64,000 nt of DNA, taken from NCBI GenBank assembly GCA_040290295.1, contig PSMW01000010.1, positions 41,895 to 105,894 on the forward strand, written 5' to 3'. Made by a program: the position numbers and the translations under genes. A model generated the notes under the pieces. That model made no database searches and was not told where the DNA came from. It saw nothing but the letters and a program-made list of their open reading frames with translations. This document shows positions 43,557 to 52,264 of the stretch, piece by piece. The number at the start of each line of letters is the position of its first letter. Position 1 is the first letter of the stretch. Source of the DNA: CAADGV01 sp040290295 (lineage in GTDB: Bacteria; Bacteroidota; Ignavibacteria; UBA10030; UBA6906).

Positions 43557-43983
43557 CACACACCTATAAAACAGCACTTGCGATGATGTGGCTCATCGCG
43601 GTTGTGGTTTTGGTTGTTGGTGTACTTCGCTTGGCACTGAGCATTTTCTCACCGGCGTGGGCTCTCGGCAATTTCGGGAAGGTCATTTCAATTGGGTGTG
43701 CGATTCTTGGCGCCGCGGGTGTTGCTGGAATGTGCAAGAGGTCGGTCAGCGACAGCTTGAAGCCGCTGAGAATGCCATGAAGCAAACGGTCACGCTGACC
43801 TTTTCTGACGCGGGCGTGCCGTTCCAGTGGCTTCGTTTGGATGAAGATGAGATTATTCCACATGACATTCATCCGAACAAATCCGGAATGGACAAGGTAG
43901 CGCGTCAGGTTATGAAGGATGTTCTTGGTTCGTTGGCGGAAGAACGTGGACGAATGCATCAGAGAGCAAACAAGCAGAAATGA
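43553..43983 (+). pseudogene. SGNH hydrolase-like gene with central deletion
   Basis: The 5' part encodes a membrane anchor (TALAMMWLIAVVVLVVGVLR). In another frame the 3' part reads RQLEAAENAMKQTVTLTFSD, VPFQWLRLDEDEIIPHDIHP and NKSGMDKVARQVM; DIHPNKSG corresponds to the catalytic block V (DxxH) of GDSL/SGNH esterases. The domain between them, with the catalytic Ser, is absent. Likely once a glycan O-acetyl esterase or transferase-like protein. Confidence 0.6.
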
Positions 43984-45158
43984 TCATCGCTTCACTTCCC
44001 ACAATCCCCGAGCGCCGGCAATTTTTCCTTCAAGTCGTGCGGCGCATCTTGTACGAGCAGATTCAGCCGATCCACCAACTTCACGTCTGGCTCAACGGCT
44101 ACAAGGAAATTCCCGCAGACTTTCCCGCCGACGAACGGCTGCAGTACCATCTTTGTCCTGAAAATCCTGGTCCGTGGGTGAGGTACAGGGTCGTGAGGCT
44201 CGCGGGTGACAACGATTTGTTCGCAACGTTGGATGATGATTTGGTTTATCCTCCAGACTATGTCGAAACCTCGGTGAGGCTGCATGCCCTACGCTCGGAA
44301 ATGCAGGTGCTCGCCTTTGGAGGGATACGCTGGGATCCTTGCGTGGAGAGCTATGTCTACGGAGATAGCAGGTTGCAATTTGCCTACACGAATCCAGTTC
44401 AGACCCCGAACATCGTTGCAACACTGATGGGTGGCGTTGCATGGTTCACTGCCAAGGTTACCAGACAGCTTGAGGGCGTTTCCTTCAAAGGATTCGAGTT
44501 CAACGATGATCTCGCGGTGAGTGCAAAACTGCAACAAGCGGGGTACAGCATCCAATGTGAATGCAAGCCTCGTCTCTGGATCGGCGATACGCAGGACGCG
44601 CACGATGAGAGGGCACTGTATCGCAGCGACTCGCGGAATCGTGCAATGGCTCTCCTTTGCGTCGTTGAGAGATTCGGGTTCGATCCTTCGTCAGGATGGT
44701 TACAACAGTTCTTGTCAAAGCCACAGCGAGTTCTCGTCGTTTCCTCGCACTGTCCGCCGTTGAGTGGTTCATCAAAGCTTCATGACTATCTCTGCAGCAT
44801 GATTGACGATGAGACCGGTGTTCATTTGCTCGCGCCCGTGCCTGCGTCGCAGACAAGTGCGGTGCAGAGGAACGTCAATGTACCATACTCCATCCATGCG
44901 GTGAGCGTTCCGGAGCCGGGCGGCAGGCTGGATTGGTTCTCACCAGTCAGAGTCTGGCGCAATCGCCGCGTCGAGAACGACTCCCGTCGAAGATTCTTGC
45001 AGCGGTTTAAAGTCGTGATGCAAAAACTGCAACCAACACATGTGGAATGGTTTGGGGCTAAGCCGCCTGCCTGGTTGCAACTACCGAAGGGGCATGAGAC
45101 TTCTGTTGCTGACAATAGAAACGCGCCCCGTCATCGGCGGTGTTGCAGTTGCGATTGA
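43980..45158 (+). CDS. GT-A glycosyltransferase with a GT4-like C-terminal fragment
   Basis: 392 residues. Residues 1-240 form a nucleotide-diphospho-sugar transferase fold: IIASLPTIPERRQFFLQVVR, LFATLDDDLVYPPDYVETSV (DDD metal motif) and FEFNDDLAVSAKLQQAGYSI. At 245 a second domain begins with RVLVVSSHCPPLSGSSKLHD, which looks like the start of a GT4 enzyme, but it ends after about 140 residues in a nonsense-looking tail (RNAPRHRRCCSCD) that overlaps the next GT4 gene in another frame. A chimera created by deletion is likely. Confidence 0.75.
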   Translation: MIIASLPTIPERRQFFLQVVRRILYEQIQPIHQLHVWLNGYKEIPADFPADERLQYHLCPENPGPWVRYRVVRLAGDNDLFATLDDDLVYPPDYVETSVRLHALRSEMQVLAFGGIRWDPCVESYVYGDSRLQFAYTNPVQTPNIVATLMGGVAWFTAKVTRQLEGVSFKGFEFNDDLAVSAKLQQAGYSIQCECKPRLWIGDTQDAHDERALYRSDSRNRAMALLCVVERFGFDPSSGWLQQFLSKPQRVLVVSSHCPPLSGSSKLHDYLCSMIDDETGVHLLAPVPASQTSAVQRNVNVPYSIHAVSVPEPGGRLDWFSPVRVWRNRRVENDSRRRFLQRFKVVMQKLQPTHVEWFGAKPPAWLQLPKGHETSVADNRNAPRHRRCCSCD

Positions 45159-45893
45159 CGGATGGGCAACCGGGCTTGCAGAGTTGGGTCATGAGGTTTG
45201 CGTCCTCGGGTTAGTCAACGAAAGCTTCAGAACTAACGTGACAGGGCTTCCGCCACGGCCTCACTCGGAGAAGTGGATTTTTTCCCCCGATCGATCGGAT
45301 GTATGGGTAGATCGGATACTCCCGATTCGGAAATTCCGCAGCGCACTCTATCTCGCGCAGCGTAATCGCTTCTTGACCCGGCAAGTTGCCGCTATGGTAC
45401 AAGGTTTCAAGCCAGATCGAGTCATCTTCTGTTTCATCAACACGCTCTGCTGCGTTGCGTTGGATTCGATCCAAACGATGGGAATTCCGTGCGGTGCGAT
45501 CGCCTATGCGGCCGAGTTAGCGCCTGAGCGCGTCACCAATCCCCGATGGCTGCGGAAGACCCTTCAGAAGTTCGAGAAGATTGTTGCCATCTCGTCCTAT
45601 ACAAAATCTCTGCTTTGTAATTTGGGGGAATAGCTTCGGAGCGAATATCCATCGTCCATCCGCCGCTCACACCAGTAACGCCAGCAGCCATTGAGCCAAA
45701 GCAACCCGAAAACCGCCATCGGACAAAGACGAGACTGTTGACCGTTTGCAGGTTGGTCGAAAGGAAGGGCGTGCAGATGGTGTTGGAGGCGATTGCCCAG
45801 CTTGGGACGGACATAGAATATCACATTGTTGGCGATGGATCGCGAACGCGGGAATACGGAAGGGCCTGTTCGGGGTCGCGTCAGCACTCGTGA
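45094..45893 (+). pseudogene. GT4 glycosyltransferase, frameshifted and truncated
   Basis: The start at 45094 reads LLLLTIETRPVIGGVAVAID, GWATGLAELGHEVCVLGLV, the GT4 N-terminus. The frame ends at 45633 within a G5 run (45624-45628). One more G restores GGIASERISIVHPPL, TRLLTVCRLVERKGVQMVLE and YHIVGDGS, the GT4 C-terminal domain with its donor motif. The protein then breaks off shortly after VGDG, losing the E-x7-E region. Confidence 0.82.
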
Positions 45894-46132
45894 TCGCTCA
45901 ACCTGCAGTGTGGACCGTACCTTATCTCGATCTGTTGGGCTGGACTCGTGCCCGCTACCGAAACAACTTCTGCAAGAAGCCGTGCGATCGTTTTTGGAGG
46001 GGGACAAGAGCGCTCTACCGCTGGTGCGACAGTTGGTGATGACCGCCGTGTGGTTCGAGGTGTGCGTGCGGGGTAAATCCGGCATATTCGATTGATAACA
46101 ACGCCAACAGGCTTGTGATATCTGCGCTGAGC
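45894..46132 (+). other. unassigned stretch with a short open frame
   Basis: A plus-strand frame from inside the broken GT4 gene runs to 46095 and reads LPKQLLQEAVRSFLEGDKSA, LPLVRQLVMTAVWFEVCV. It has a helical, coding-like look, perhaps the C-terminus of another lost gene. I cannot name it. Confidence 0.35.
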
Positions 46133-47520
46133 ATGATCTACAAGCATCTTCCTTTGCCTCTTCGGCACGCGTTCGTTACGGCCTATGGCGCCTACTGGCA
46201 CTGGCTTCGGTTCGGTTCAGGGTTCGAAGGGTTCGTGAACGGGTACATACAGAGAGAACGGTTCACGAGTGACCAATGGAATGATTGGCAGCGTGAGCGA
46301 GTGAGCTTCTCTTCAATGCTGGGCGGTTTGTGCCGTTCTATCGAGCGACATGGAACGATGAACAAAAACGCGCAGCAGAGCGAGGCGGCCTCGAAGCTTT
46401 GCCTCTCTTAGAGAAGGACGCAATCCGTCGAGACCCAGAAACGTTTCTCGACGAGCGGTTCTCTCATGTCCCGAAGTTTTCCTTTCACACCAGCGGAACG
46501 ACGGGCACCCCGATCAGAACGATATGGAGAATACGTGAAATCCGCGACTCTCTTGCGGTACGTGAAGTGCGCTCGGCGCGATGGGCAGGCGTGTCGTTTC
46601 GGATGCCGCGGGCGACGTTCTCGGGACGCATGATCGAGCCTGAGCCGGAGAGTCGCGGTCCCTTTTATCGGTACAATGCGGTGGAGCGGCAAGCCTATCT
46701 TTCTCCGTTTCATCTTCGTGCAGAAACCGCTCGTCACTACGCGCAGGCACTGAAGCGTACGGGCGTTCAATGGATGACCGGCTATGCCGTTTCGTATTTC
46801 TTACTTGCGCGGCATATCGTGGAACAGGGACTCGACGTGCCTCCTCTTCGTGCAGTCATCACAACGAGCGAAAAGCTGACGCGTGAGATGCGCGCCGTGA
46901 TGGAGGAAGCCTATCGATGTCGTGTGTGGGAAGAGTACAGCACCGTCGAGAACGCGCTCTTCGCGAGCGAATGCGAGCGCGGACGACTGCACGTCAGTCC
47001 CGACGTGGGTATCGTGGAGATTCTGCGCTCCGACGGCACGCCATGCAAAGCCGGTGAGGTGGGGGAAGTGGTTGCAACATGCTTGAGGCGTTCGCTCCAG
47101 CCGCTTATCCGCTACCGGCTGGGCGACCTCGCGGCGTGGGATGACGAGCCGTGCTCCTGCGGACGCTCGATGCCGGTGATCAAGGAAGTGATTGGAAGAA
47201 GGGAAAATGTCGTTGTCGGTCCCGACGGACGAGAGATGGTGCGCTTCCACGGCATCTTTGTCGATCAGCCGCATGTGCGTGAAGGACAGATTGTGCAGGA
47301 GGCGCGAGATCGGATTGTGGTAAAAGTCGTCCCAACTCCCGGATTCGGACTCGAAGACGAGCGAGACATCATCCACCGAATGCACCAGCGTCTGGGTCCC
47401 GACGTGCATGTTACTATTGAATGCATCGAGGTGATTCCTCGTTCTTCGTCGGGGAAATACAAAGCTGTCGTTTCGTTCGTACCACGGAGCACACGCACCA
47501 GCCAGTCTGTAAACGCATGA
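46133..47520 (+). pseudogene. CapK/PaaK-like AMP-forming ligase with one frameshift
   Basis: Start at the ATG 46133 (IYKHLPLPLRHAFVTAYGAY). The frame shifts at TTT 46327-46329; one more T gives GGFVPFYRATWNDEQKRAAE. The rest (to 47520) is a complete phenylacetate-CoA ligase-like fold: FSFHTSGTTGTPIRT (phosphate loop), EEYSTVENALFASEC, LIRYRLGDLAAW and a C-terminal IECIEVIPRSSSGKYKAVVS with the catalytic Lys. CapK-like enzymes are common in capsule loci, substrate unknown. A single lesion; may be intact in the real genome. Confidence 0.85.
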
Positions 47521-48567
47521 GCACGCAACAGCCTCCCTTTGTCATCGTCATCATGGCTGTACGCAATGAGGCGACGTTCATCGAGCGGAGTCTCGGTGCT
47601 GTGCTGCAGCAGGACTATCCCACCGATCGCATGGAAGTGATCGTTGCCGACGGCATGTCCGACGACGGCACACGGGAGATTCTCGCTCAATACGCCGCAA
47701 CGACGCCACACTTGCGTCTCATTGACAACCCGAACAAGATTGTTTCGACCGCGCTCAACCGGGCAATCGCCGAAGCGCGCGGAGAAATCATTGTGCGAGT
47801 GGATGGGCACACGATTATCGAACCGAACTACGTGCGGGAATGTGTTGCTGCACTTCAGCGAACGGGGGCGGATAATGTGGGCGGAAGGATGCAGGCAATT
47901 GGATCTGGCGCTCTTGCAGAAGCTATCGCTCTTGCAACGAGTTCTCCGTTCGGTGTTGGCGGTGCTCGCTTTCACTACTCAGAGAGGAAAGAGTGGGTTG
48001 ACACTGTGTACATGGGGGCGTGGCCAAGGAGAGTGTTCGATGCGATTGGTGGCTTCGATAAGGAGATGGTGCCGAACCAAGATGAGGAATTCAACTATAG
48101 ACTTCGTGGTCAGGGAGGCAGGATACTGCTCGTTCCTTCGATCAAATCTTTTTACTACTGTCGAAATAGTCTGAAAGCTCTTTCGTGGCAATACTGGCAA
48201 TACGGATATGGGAAGGTCCGCGTAACGCAGAAGCATCCTCGCCAGATGCGGTTACGGCAATTCGTTCCGGCGGCGTTCGTGTCAACGCTCGCGCGTTCTC
48301 TTCTTGCGGGAGGGTTCACGGCGATCGGATGGATGCCTTTCGGTGGGTTCTTGGTGCATACATCCTCAGCAATCTTACAGCCTCGGCGCTTGCAGCAAAA
48401 AAGCGCTGGCACCTGTTTCCGCTCTCGCCTTCGCGACGCTGCAGCTTTCGTATGGACTCGGGTTCATGGTTGGACTGGTTCGCTTTGCGGGCAAGTGGGG
48501 AGTGCCGGGGAAGGTGCCGCACATAGAGTGGACTGCCCGACGTGAATTCACAACGACTTCGGCGTGA
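47517..48567 (+). pseudogene. GT2 glycosyltransferase (ExoA-like) with two frameshifts near the C-terminus
   Basis: ATG at 47517 overlaps the previous stop (ATGA). The catalytic part is intact: FVIVIMAVRNEATFIERSLG, VIVADGMSDDGTREILAQY, IIVRVDGHTIIEPNYV (DxD region as DGH, ExoA-type) and GAWPRRVFDAIGGFDKEM, PNQDEEFNYRLR. The C-terminal membrane helices are split over three frames: one missing T at 48338-48340 gives RWVLGAYILSNLTASALAA, and one missing A in the A6 run 48397-48402 gives KKALAPVSALAFATLQLSYG to the stop at 48565. Both are one-base homopolymer losses. Confidence 0.86.
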
Positions 48568-48587
48568 TTGAAATTCGAAATTTCAAT
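48567..48587. other. AT-rich perfect palindrome at gene end
   Basis: ATTGAAATT-CGA-AATTTCAAT, a 9-bp stem with a 3-base loop, starting at the stop codon of the preceding gene and followed by TTTCC. A weak terminator or protein-binding site. Confidence 0.5.
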
Positions 48588-48751
48588 TTCCACATTCCAA
48601 AGAAGCTCCAATGCTTCAGACGTAGAACGCTCTAAGTTGGAAAATGGAACTTGTTCGATGCTTGGTGCTTTCTGGTTGGGATTTCCGTACGTGTGCGTAC
48701 CATCTGTGAAGAGTCATCTCGTTTCGCTATATTGAGACGAGAACTCAGGGT

Positions 48752-48865
48752 ATGGCGGAACGATCGGAGGATTGGCTGACGCAACCAACGCGAGACCTTG
48801 AGCATGCGCGACACGATCTCGTCCACGGTTTTCGATCGTTTCTACGTTCACACTCACTGAGGTGA
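48752..48865 (+). pseudogene. HEPN-domain protein, N-terminal remnant
   Basis: ATG at 48752 gives MAERSEDWLTQPTRDLEHAR and HDLVHGFRS before the frame ends at a TGA. W-x-Q-x3-DLEHAR is the conserved first helix of HEPN proteins that partner with MNT nucleotidyltransferases. The catalytic RxxxxH part is gone. A nucleotidyltransferase gene follows 130 bases downstream. Confidence 0.6.
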
Positions 48866-48880
48866 TATGTTTGAGGTGAT

Positions 48881-49108
48881 ATGAATGTTGTCTGGTTAGT
48901 TGACGATGAATGGCTTGAGTGGTATCGGCTGACGCCGGCAGAGCGTTGGAGTGAAAGCCAAAAGCTCTGGTCATTCTATTTAGCCGTAGGAGGTTCACTT
49001 GATCCGGAACCCGATTCAGACAGTCCTTTCGACTCTTTCTACACACAACGTGCGCGCCCTGTTGATGGGAGGTCAGGCTTGCGTGTTGTACGGCGCGGCG
49101 GAGTTTAG
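48881..49108 (+). CDS. small protein upstream of nucleotidyltransferase
   Basis: 75 residues; the conserved-looking part is the first 52 (EWLEWYRLTPAERWSESQKL, WSFYLAVGGSLDPEPDSDSP). After SPFDS the sequence looks unconserved and overlaps the next gene by 110 bases, so the original stop may have been lost. The start is an ATG after GAGGTGAT. Small proteins of this kind are seen before nucleotidyltransferase genes; role unknown, possibly an antitoxin-like partner. Confidence 0.55.
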   Translation: MNVVWLVDDEWLEWYRLTPAERWSESQKLWSFYLAVGGSLDPEPDSDSPFDSFYTQRARPVDGRSGLRVVRRGGV

Positions 49109-49760
49109 TAGGGATACCGATCTCGCGCTCTTTCTCTCGAAAGAGAATATCGAAGCATTTCGATACGCACTTCGCGAGCTTCACGCTCGACGCATTGCTC
49201 TTCCCCCGTTTGATCCAACCTATCTTGAAAAAGGGCATGCCATTCACTTTCGCTGTTATCATCCCGATGCAATGCGGATGCGTGTCGACGTCATGTCGGT
49301 GATGCGCGGCGTGGATGCGTTCGAACAGTTATGGCAGCGTCGCACGACGATGAAAGAAAACGGAGGGTTGACACTCGAAGTGCTCTCCCTCCCCGACCTT
49401 GTCAAGGCGAAGAAAACCCAACGAAGAAAAGATTGGGAAATGATCCGGAGACTTGTGGAAGCGGATTATGCGGCGCCGAACGACCCGTCAACGGCACGAG
49501 TGGAGTTCTGGTTGATGGAGTCGCGTACGCCGGAAATGTTGGTCCACTTGGCAGAAACCTTCCGTGCTGAGGCAACCGGGCTTGCGTACAAACGGCCGCT
49601 CCTTCGTCACGCATTGTCGGGGGATATTCATTCACTTGAGGTTGCGCTTCAGGCGGAGCACATAGCCGAGATGGACAACGATCGAAACTATTGGCAACCA
49701 TTGCGGAAGGAACTCGAAGATCTCCGGCAGGCAGGATATTTGTCCGAAGAAGATGTATAG
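48999..49760 (+). CDS. nucleotidyltransferase-fold protein
   Basis: 253 residues from a TTG with GGAGG six bases upstream. ALLMGGQACVLYGAAEFSRD followed by TDLAL is the pol-beta nucleotidyltransferase motif (GG, later DxD), and RVDVMSVMRGVDAF supplies the third Asp. The C-terminus is helical. Such proteins occur as toxins that modify tRNA or partner proteins (MNT, AbiEii-like) or as solitary enzymes. Next to a HEPN remnant and a small upstream protein, a defence or toxin-antitoxin role is plausible but inferred. Confidence 0.8.
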   Translation: MIRNPIQTVLSTLSTHNVRALLMGGQACVLYGAAEFSRDTDLALFLSKENIEAFRYALRELHARRIALPPFDPTYLEKGHAIHFRCYHPDAMRMRVDVMSVMRGVDAFEQLWQRRTTMKENGGLTLEVLSLPDLVKAKKTQRRKDWEMIRRLVEADYAAPNDPSTARVEFWLMESRTPEMLVHLAETFRAEATGLAYKRPLLRHALSGDIHSLEVALQAEHIAEMDNDRNYWQPLRKELEDLRQAGYLSEEDV

Positions 49761-49811
49761 GAAATCGCTCTCTCGTTGTGGAGGAGACCTCCACCATACA
49801 ACACAAGATGT

Positions 49812-51029
49812 ATGATAGAAGTGATTACACCAAACCACCACCACACGCGCACACCGTTTCTTCCTTTTGCCGTTCCTGATCTCGACGAGAGCGAGATCGA
49901 GCTTGTGAACGAGGCAATCCGTTCGGGATGGATAACGACGGGACCGAAGGCGCTTCAGTTCGAGGCTGAGTTTGCACGCGCCGTCGCGGCGAAGCACGCC
50001 ATCGCGGTCAACTCCTGTACGGCTGCCATGCATCTTGCGCTCGAATCGATCGGGTTGCAGCGCGGCGACGAGGTGATCACCTCGCCCTATACGTTCGCTG
50101 CCACTGCGGAAGTGGTGCGCTACTTCGATGCAGCACCCGTCTTCGTGGATATCGAGCCGGCAACGTTCAACATCGATCCTGCCTTGATCGAGCAGGCGAT
50201 CACGCCGCGTACGAAAGCGATCATCCCCGTACATGTCGGCGGGCTGCCGGCGGAGATGGAGGAGATTCTCGCCATTGCGCGGAAGCATGGACTCGCCGTC
50301 ATCGAAGATGCGGCGCATGCTTTTCCTGCGATGTACAACGGCGCGATGGTGGGGAATCTGGGAAGTAACGCAACCTGCTTTAGCTTCTACGCGACGAAAA
50401 CCATCACGACAGCCGAAGGAGGCATGATCACCACGAATGATGATGCGCTTGCCGAACGCTGCCGCATCATGGCGCTGCATGGCATCAGTAAAGATGCGTG
50501 GAAGCGCTATACAGCCGAAGGCTCGTGGTACGACGAGATTGTTTCCGCGGGATACAAGTACAACATGTCCGACATTGCCGCCGCAATGGGGTTGGCGCAA
50601 TTGCGGAAGGCGGAAAGAATGTTGAAGAGACGAAAACAGATCGCAGAGAGCTACACCGCCGCCTTCTCTCACATCTTAACGCTCAGGGCTCCTGTGTCTT
50701 CTCGCGGTCATGCATGGCACTTGTATATGCTCAGGCTGGATTTTGAAGATGGGAGATCGGAGAGCGGAGGTCGGAGATCCGAACGGGATCGTGCGTGGTT
50801 CATTGAGGAACTGAAACGACGCAATATCGGCGCGAGCGTGCACTTTATTCCTTTGCACCTGTATCCCTACTACAAGCAAACCTACGGATACAATCCTTTG
50901 GACTTTCCGATAGCATATCGAGAGTACCAACGAGAGGTGTCGCTCCCCATTTATTCGAAAATGACTGATGAGGATGTTGGCGACGTCGTCGCGGCGGTAC
51001 AGGAGATCACCGAGCAATACAGTTGCTGA
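49812..51029 (+). CDS. DegT/DnrJ/EryC1-type sugar aminotransferase
   Basis: About 405 residues from the ATG at 49812. PLP enzyme of nucleotide-sugar amination: GWITTGPKALQFEAEFARAV, AVNSCTAAMHLALESIG, VIEDAAHAFPAMYNG and the PLP-lysine loop FSFYATKTITTAEGGMITTN, with SAGYKYNMSDIAAAMGLAQL afterwards. It makes an amino sugar for the surface glycan. Odd: a loop reads FEDGRSESGGRRSERDRAWF, encoded by a purine-rich stretch (GGAGATCGGAGAGCGGAGG) not seen in relatives, which looks like an insertion. The frame is intact. Confidence 0.92.
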   Translation: MIEVITPNHHHTRTPFLPFAVPDLDESEIELVNEAIRSGWITTGPKALQFEAEFARAVAAKHAIAVNSCTAAMHLALESIGLQRGDEVITSPYTFAATAEVVRYFDAAPVFVDIEPATFNIDPALIEQAITPRTKAIIPVHVGGLPAEMEEILAIARKHGLAVIEDAAHAFPAMYNGAMVGNLGSNATCFSFYATKTITTAEGGMITTNDDALAERCRIMALHGISKDAWKRYTAEGSWYDEIVSAGYKYNMSDIAAAMGLAQLRKAERMLKRRKQIAESYTAAFSHILTLRAPVSSRGHAWHLYMLRLDFEDGRSESGGRRSERDRAWFIEELKRRNIGASVHFIPLHLYPYYKQTYGYNPLDFPIAYREYQREVSLPIYSKMTDEDVGDVVAAVQEITEQYSC

Positions 51030-51032
51030 CCG

Positions 51033-51587
51033 ATGTTTCGTGAACTGGTGAAGCAGGTTTTGGGAGAGATCGTATCGGCGCTGGAGAGCGTTACCGACGC
51101 GGAAGCGGAAGCAGTGGTGTCGGCGCTTCTCGATGCTGAGAAGATTGTGGTGCATGGTGCTGGACGAGTGGGCTTGGCGTGCAAGGGATTTGCGATGCGC
51201 TTGGCGCATCTTGGTTTGCACGCGTTTTCTGTGACAGATGCCGCCGTGCCGCCCGTCGGAAAGAACGATGTGGTGTTGCTTGCATCCAGCTCGGGCGAGA
51301 CCCAAACAGTGTACGATGTGGAAGCCTTGGGTAAACAACACGGCGCACGTATTGTTCTGGTAACGGGTAGCCCGAAGTCGAGAATGACGGCGCTGGCCGA
51401 TCACACCATCCTCGTGAAAGCACAGACGAAATTCGGTCCGAGCGACGATGCTCAGTCCATCCAACCGATGGCGACGCAATTCGAGCAAAGCCTGCAGGTG
51501 TTCTTCGACGTTCTTGTGTTGATGTTGATGCGGCGAACGCGGCAGGCGCATAGCGATCTCTGGAACCGGCATTCCAATCTGGACTGA
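51033..51587 (+). CDS. SIS-domain sugar isomerase (HxlB/KpsF-like)
   Basis: 184 residues, a single SIS domain: KIVVHGAGRVGLACKGFAMR, VVLLASSSGETQTVYDVEAL, ARIVLVTGSPKSRMTALADH. Length and the QFEQSLQVFFDVLVLMLM helix resemble 6-phospho-3-hexuloisomerase; KpsF-type isomerases are longer with CBS domains. It starts 3 bases after the aminotransferase gene, so it probably isomerises a sugar phosphate for the same glycan. Confidence 0.85.
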   Translation: MFRELVKQVLGEIVSALESVTDAEAEAVVSALLDAEKIVVHGAGRVGLACKGFAMRLAHLGLHAFSVTDAAVPPVGKNDVVLLASSSGETQTVYDVEALGKQHGARIVLVTGSPKSRMTALADHTILVKAQTKFGPSDDAQSIQPMATQFEQSLQVFFDVLVLMLMRRTRQAHSDLWNRHSNLD

Positions 51588-51679
51588 TGTGAACCTTTCT
51601 TGAGGCATCAGCCTGAACAGCGAGAGGCTTGTGCTGTGTCAACATACCTCACCGATTGCCTGTGTTGCTTGGACGTGCC

Positions 51680-52264
51680 ATGCCGCGGTGGATAGAAGTT
51701 TTCATCGCTGCGGCAGGGTTGGTCGCGTTGCTCTCGTTCCTTGTTGTCATTGCCCTTCTTATCGCACTCACCGACAAGGGACCGGTGTTCTTTCGTGCGA
51801 AGCGGGTAGGTAAGGACGGCAAAGAGTTCACATTGCTCAAGTTTCGCACGATGGCGGTAAGGTCCGATCGCAATAGCACGCCGATTACGACGCAACGTGA
51901 TGCACGCATCACTCCCCTTGGACGCATCCTTCGGAAGCACAAGCTCGACGAGCTACCGCAGTTGTTCAACGTGTTGCGAGGTGAGATGAGTCTAGTCGGT
52001 GCACGCCCCGAAGATCCACGCTACGTCGCATTCTACACACCCGATCAGCGTCAGGTCCTTGCGTTTCGTCCCGGCATGACGAGTCCCGCTTCGCTGGAAT
52101 ATCGAGACGAAGCGTCGTACTTGAAGCACGAAGATTGGCACGAGCAGTACGTCGGTGTCATCTTGCCGCGGAAGTTGGCGATCGATTTGGCATACCTTCA
52201 ACAAAGAACATTCTTCAGCGACATCCTGATCATTGTACGCACACTTGGGGGGATCGTAAAATGA
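51680..52264 (+). CDS. glycan-initiating sugar transferase (WcaJ/PglC type)
   Basis: 195 residues from the ATG at 51680; a TTG at 51629 adds 17. One membrane helix (VFIAAAGLVALLSFLVVIAL) then the transferase core: DKGPVFFRAKRVGKDGKEFT, LLKFRTM, TPLGRILRKHKLDELPQLFN, VLRGEMSLVGARPEDPRYV and FRPGMTSPASLEYRDE. Short monotopic form that moves a sugar phosphate to undecaprenyl phosphate. The CapD-like gene begins within its stop (ATGA). Confidence 0.92.
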   Translation: MPRWIEVFIAAAGLVALLSFLVVIALLIALTDKGPVFFRAKRVGKDGKEFTLLKFRTMAVRSDRNSTPITTQRDARITPLGRILRKHKLDELPQLFNVLRGEMSLVGARPEDPRYVAFYTPDQRQVLAFRPGMTSPASLEYRDEASYLKHEDWHEQYVGVILPRKLAIDLAYLQQRTFFSDILIIVRTLGGIVK

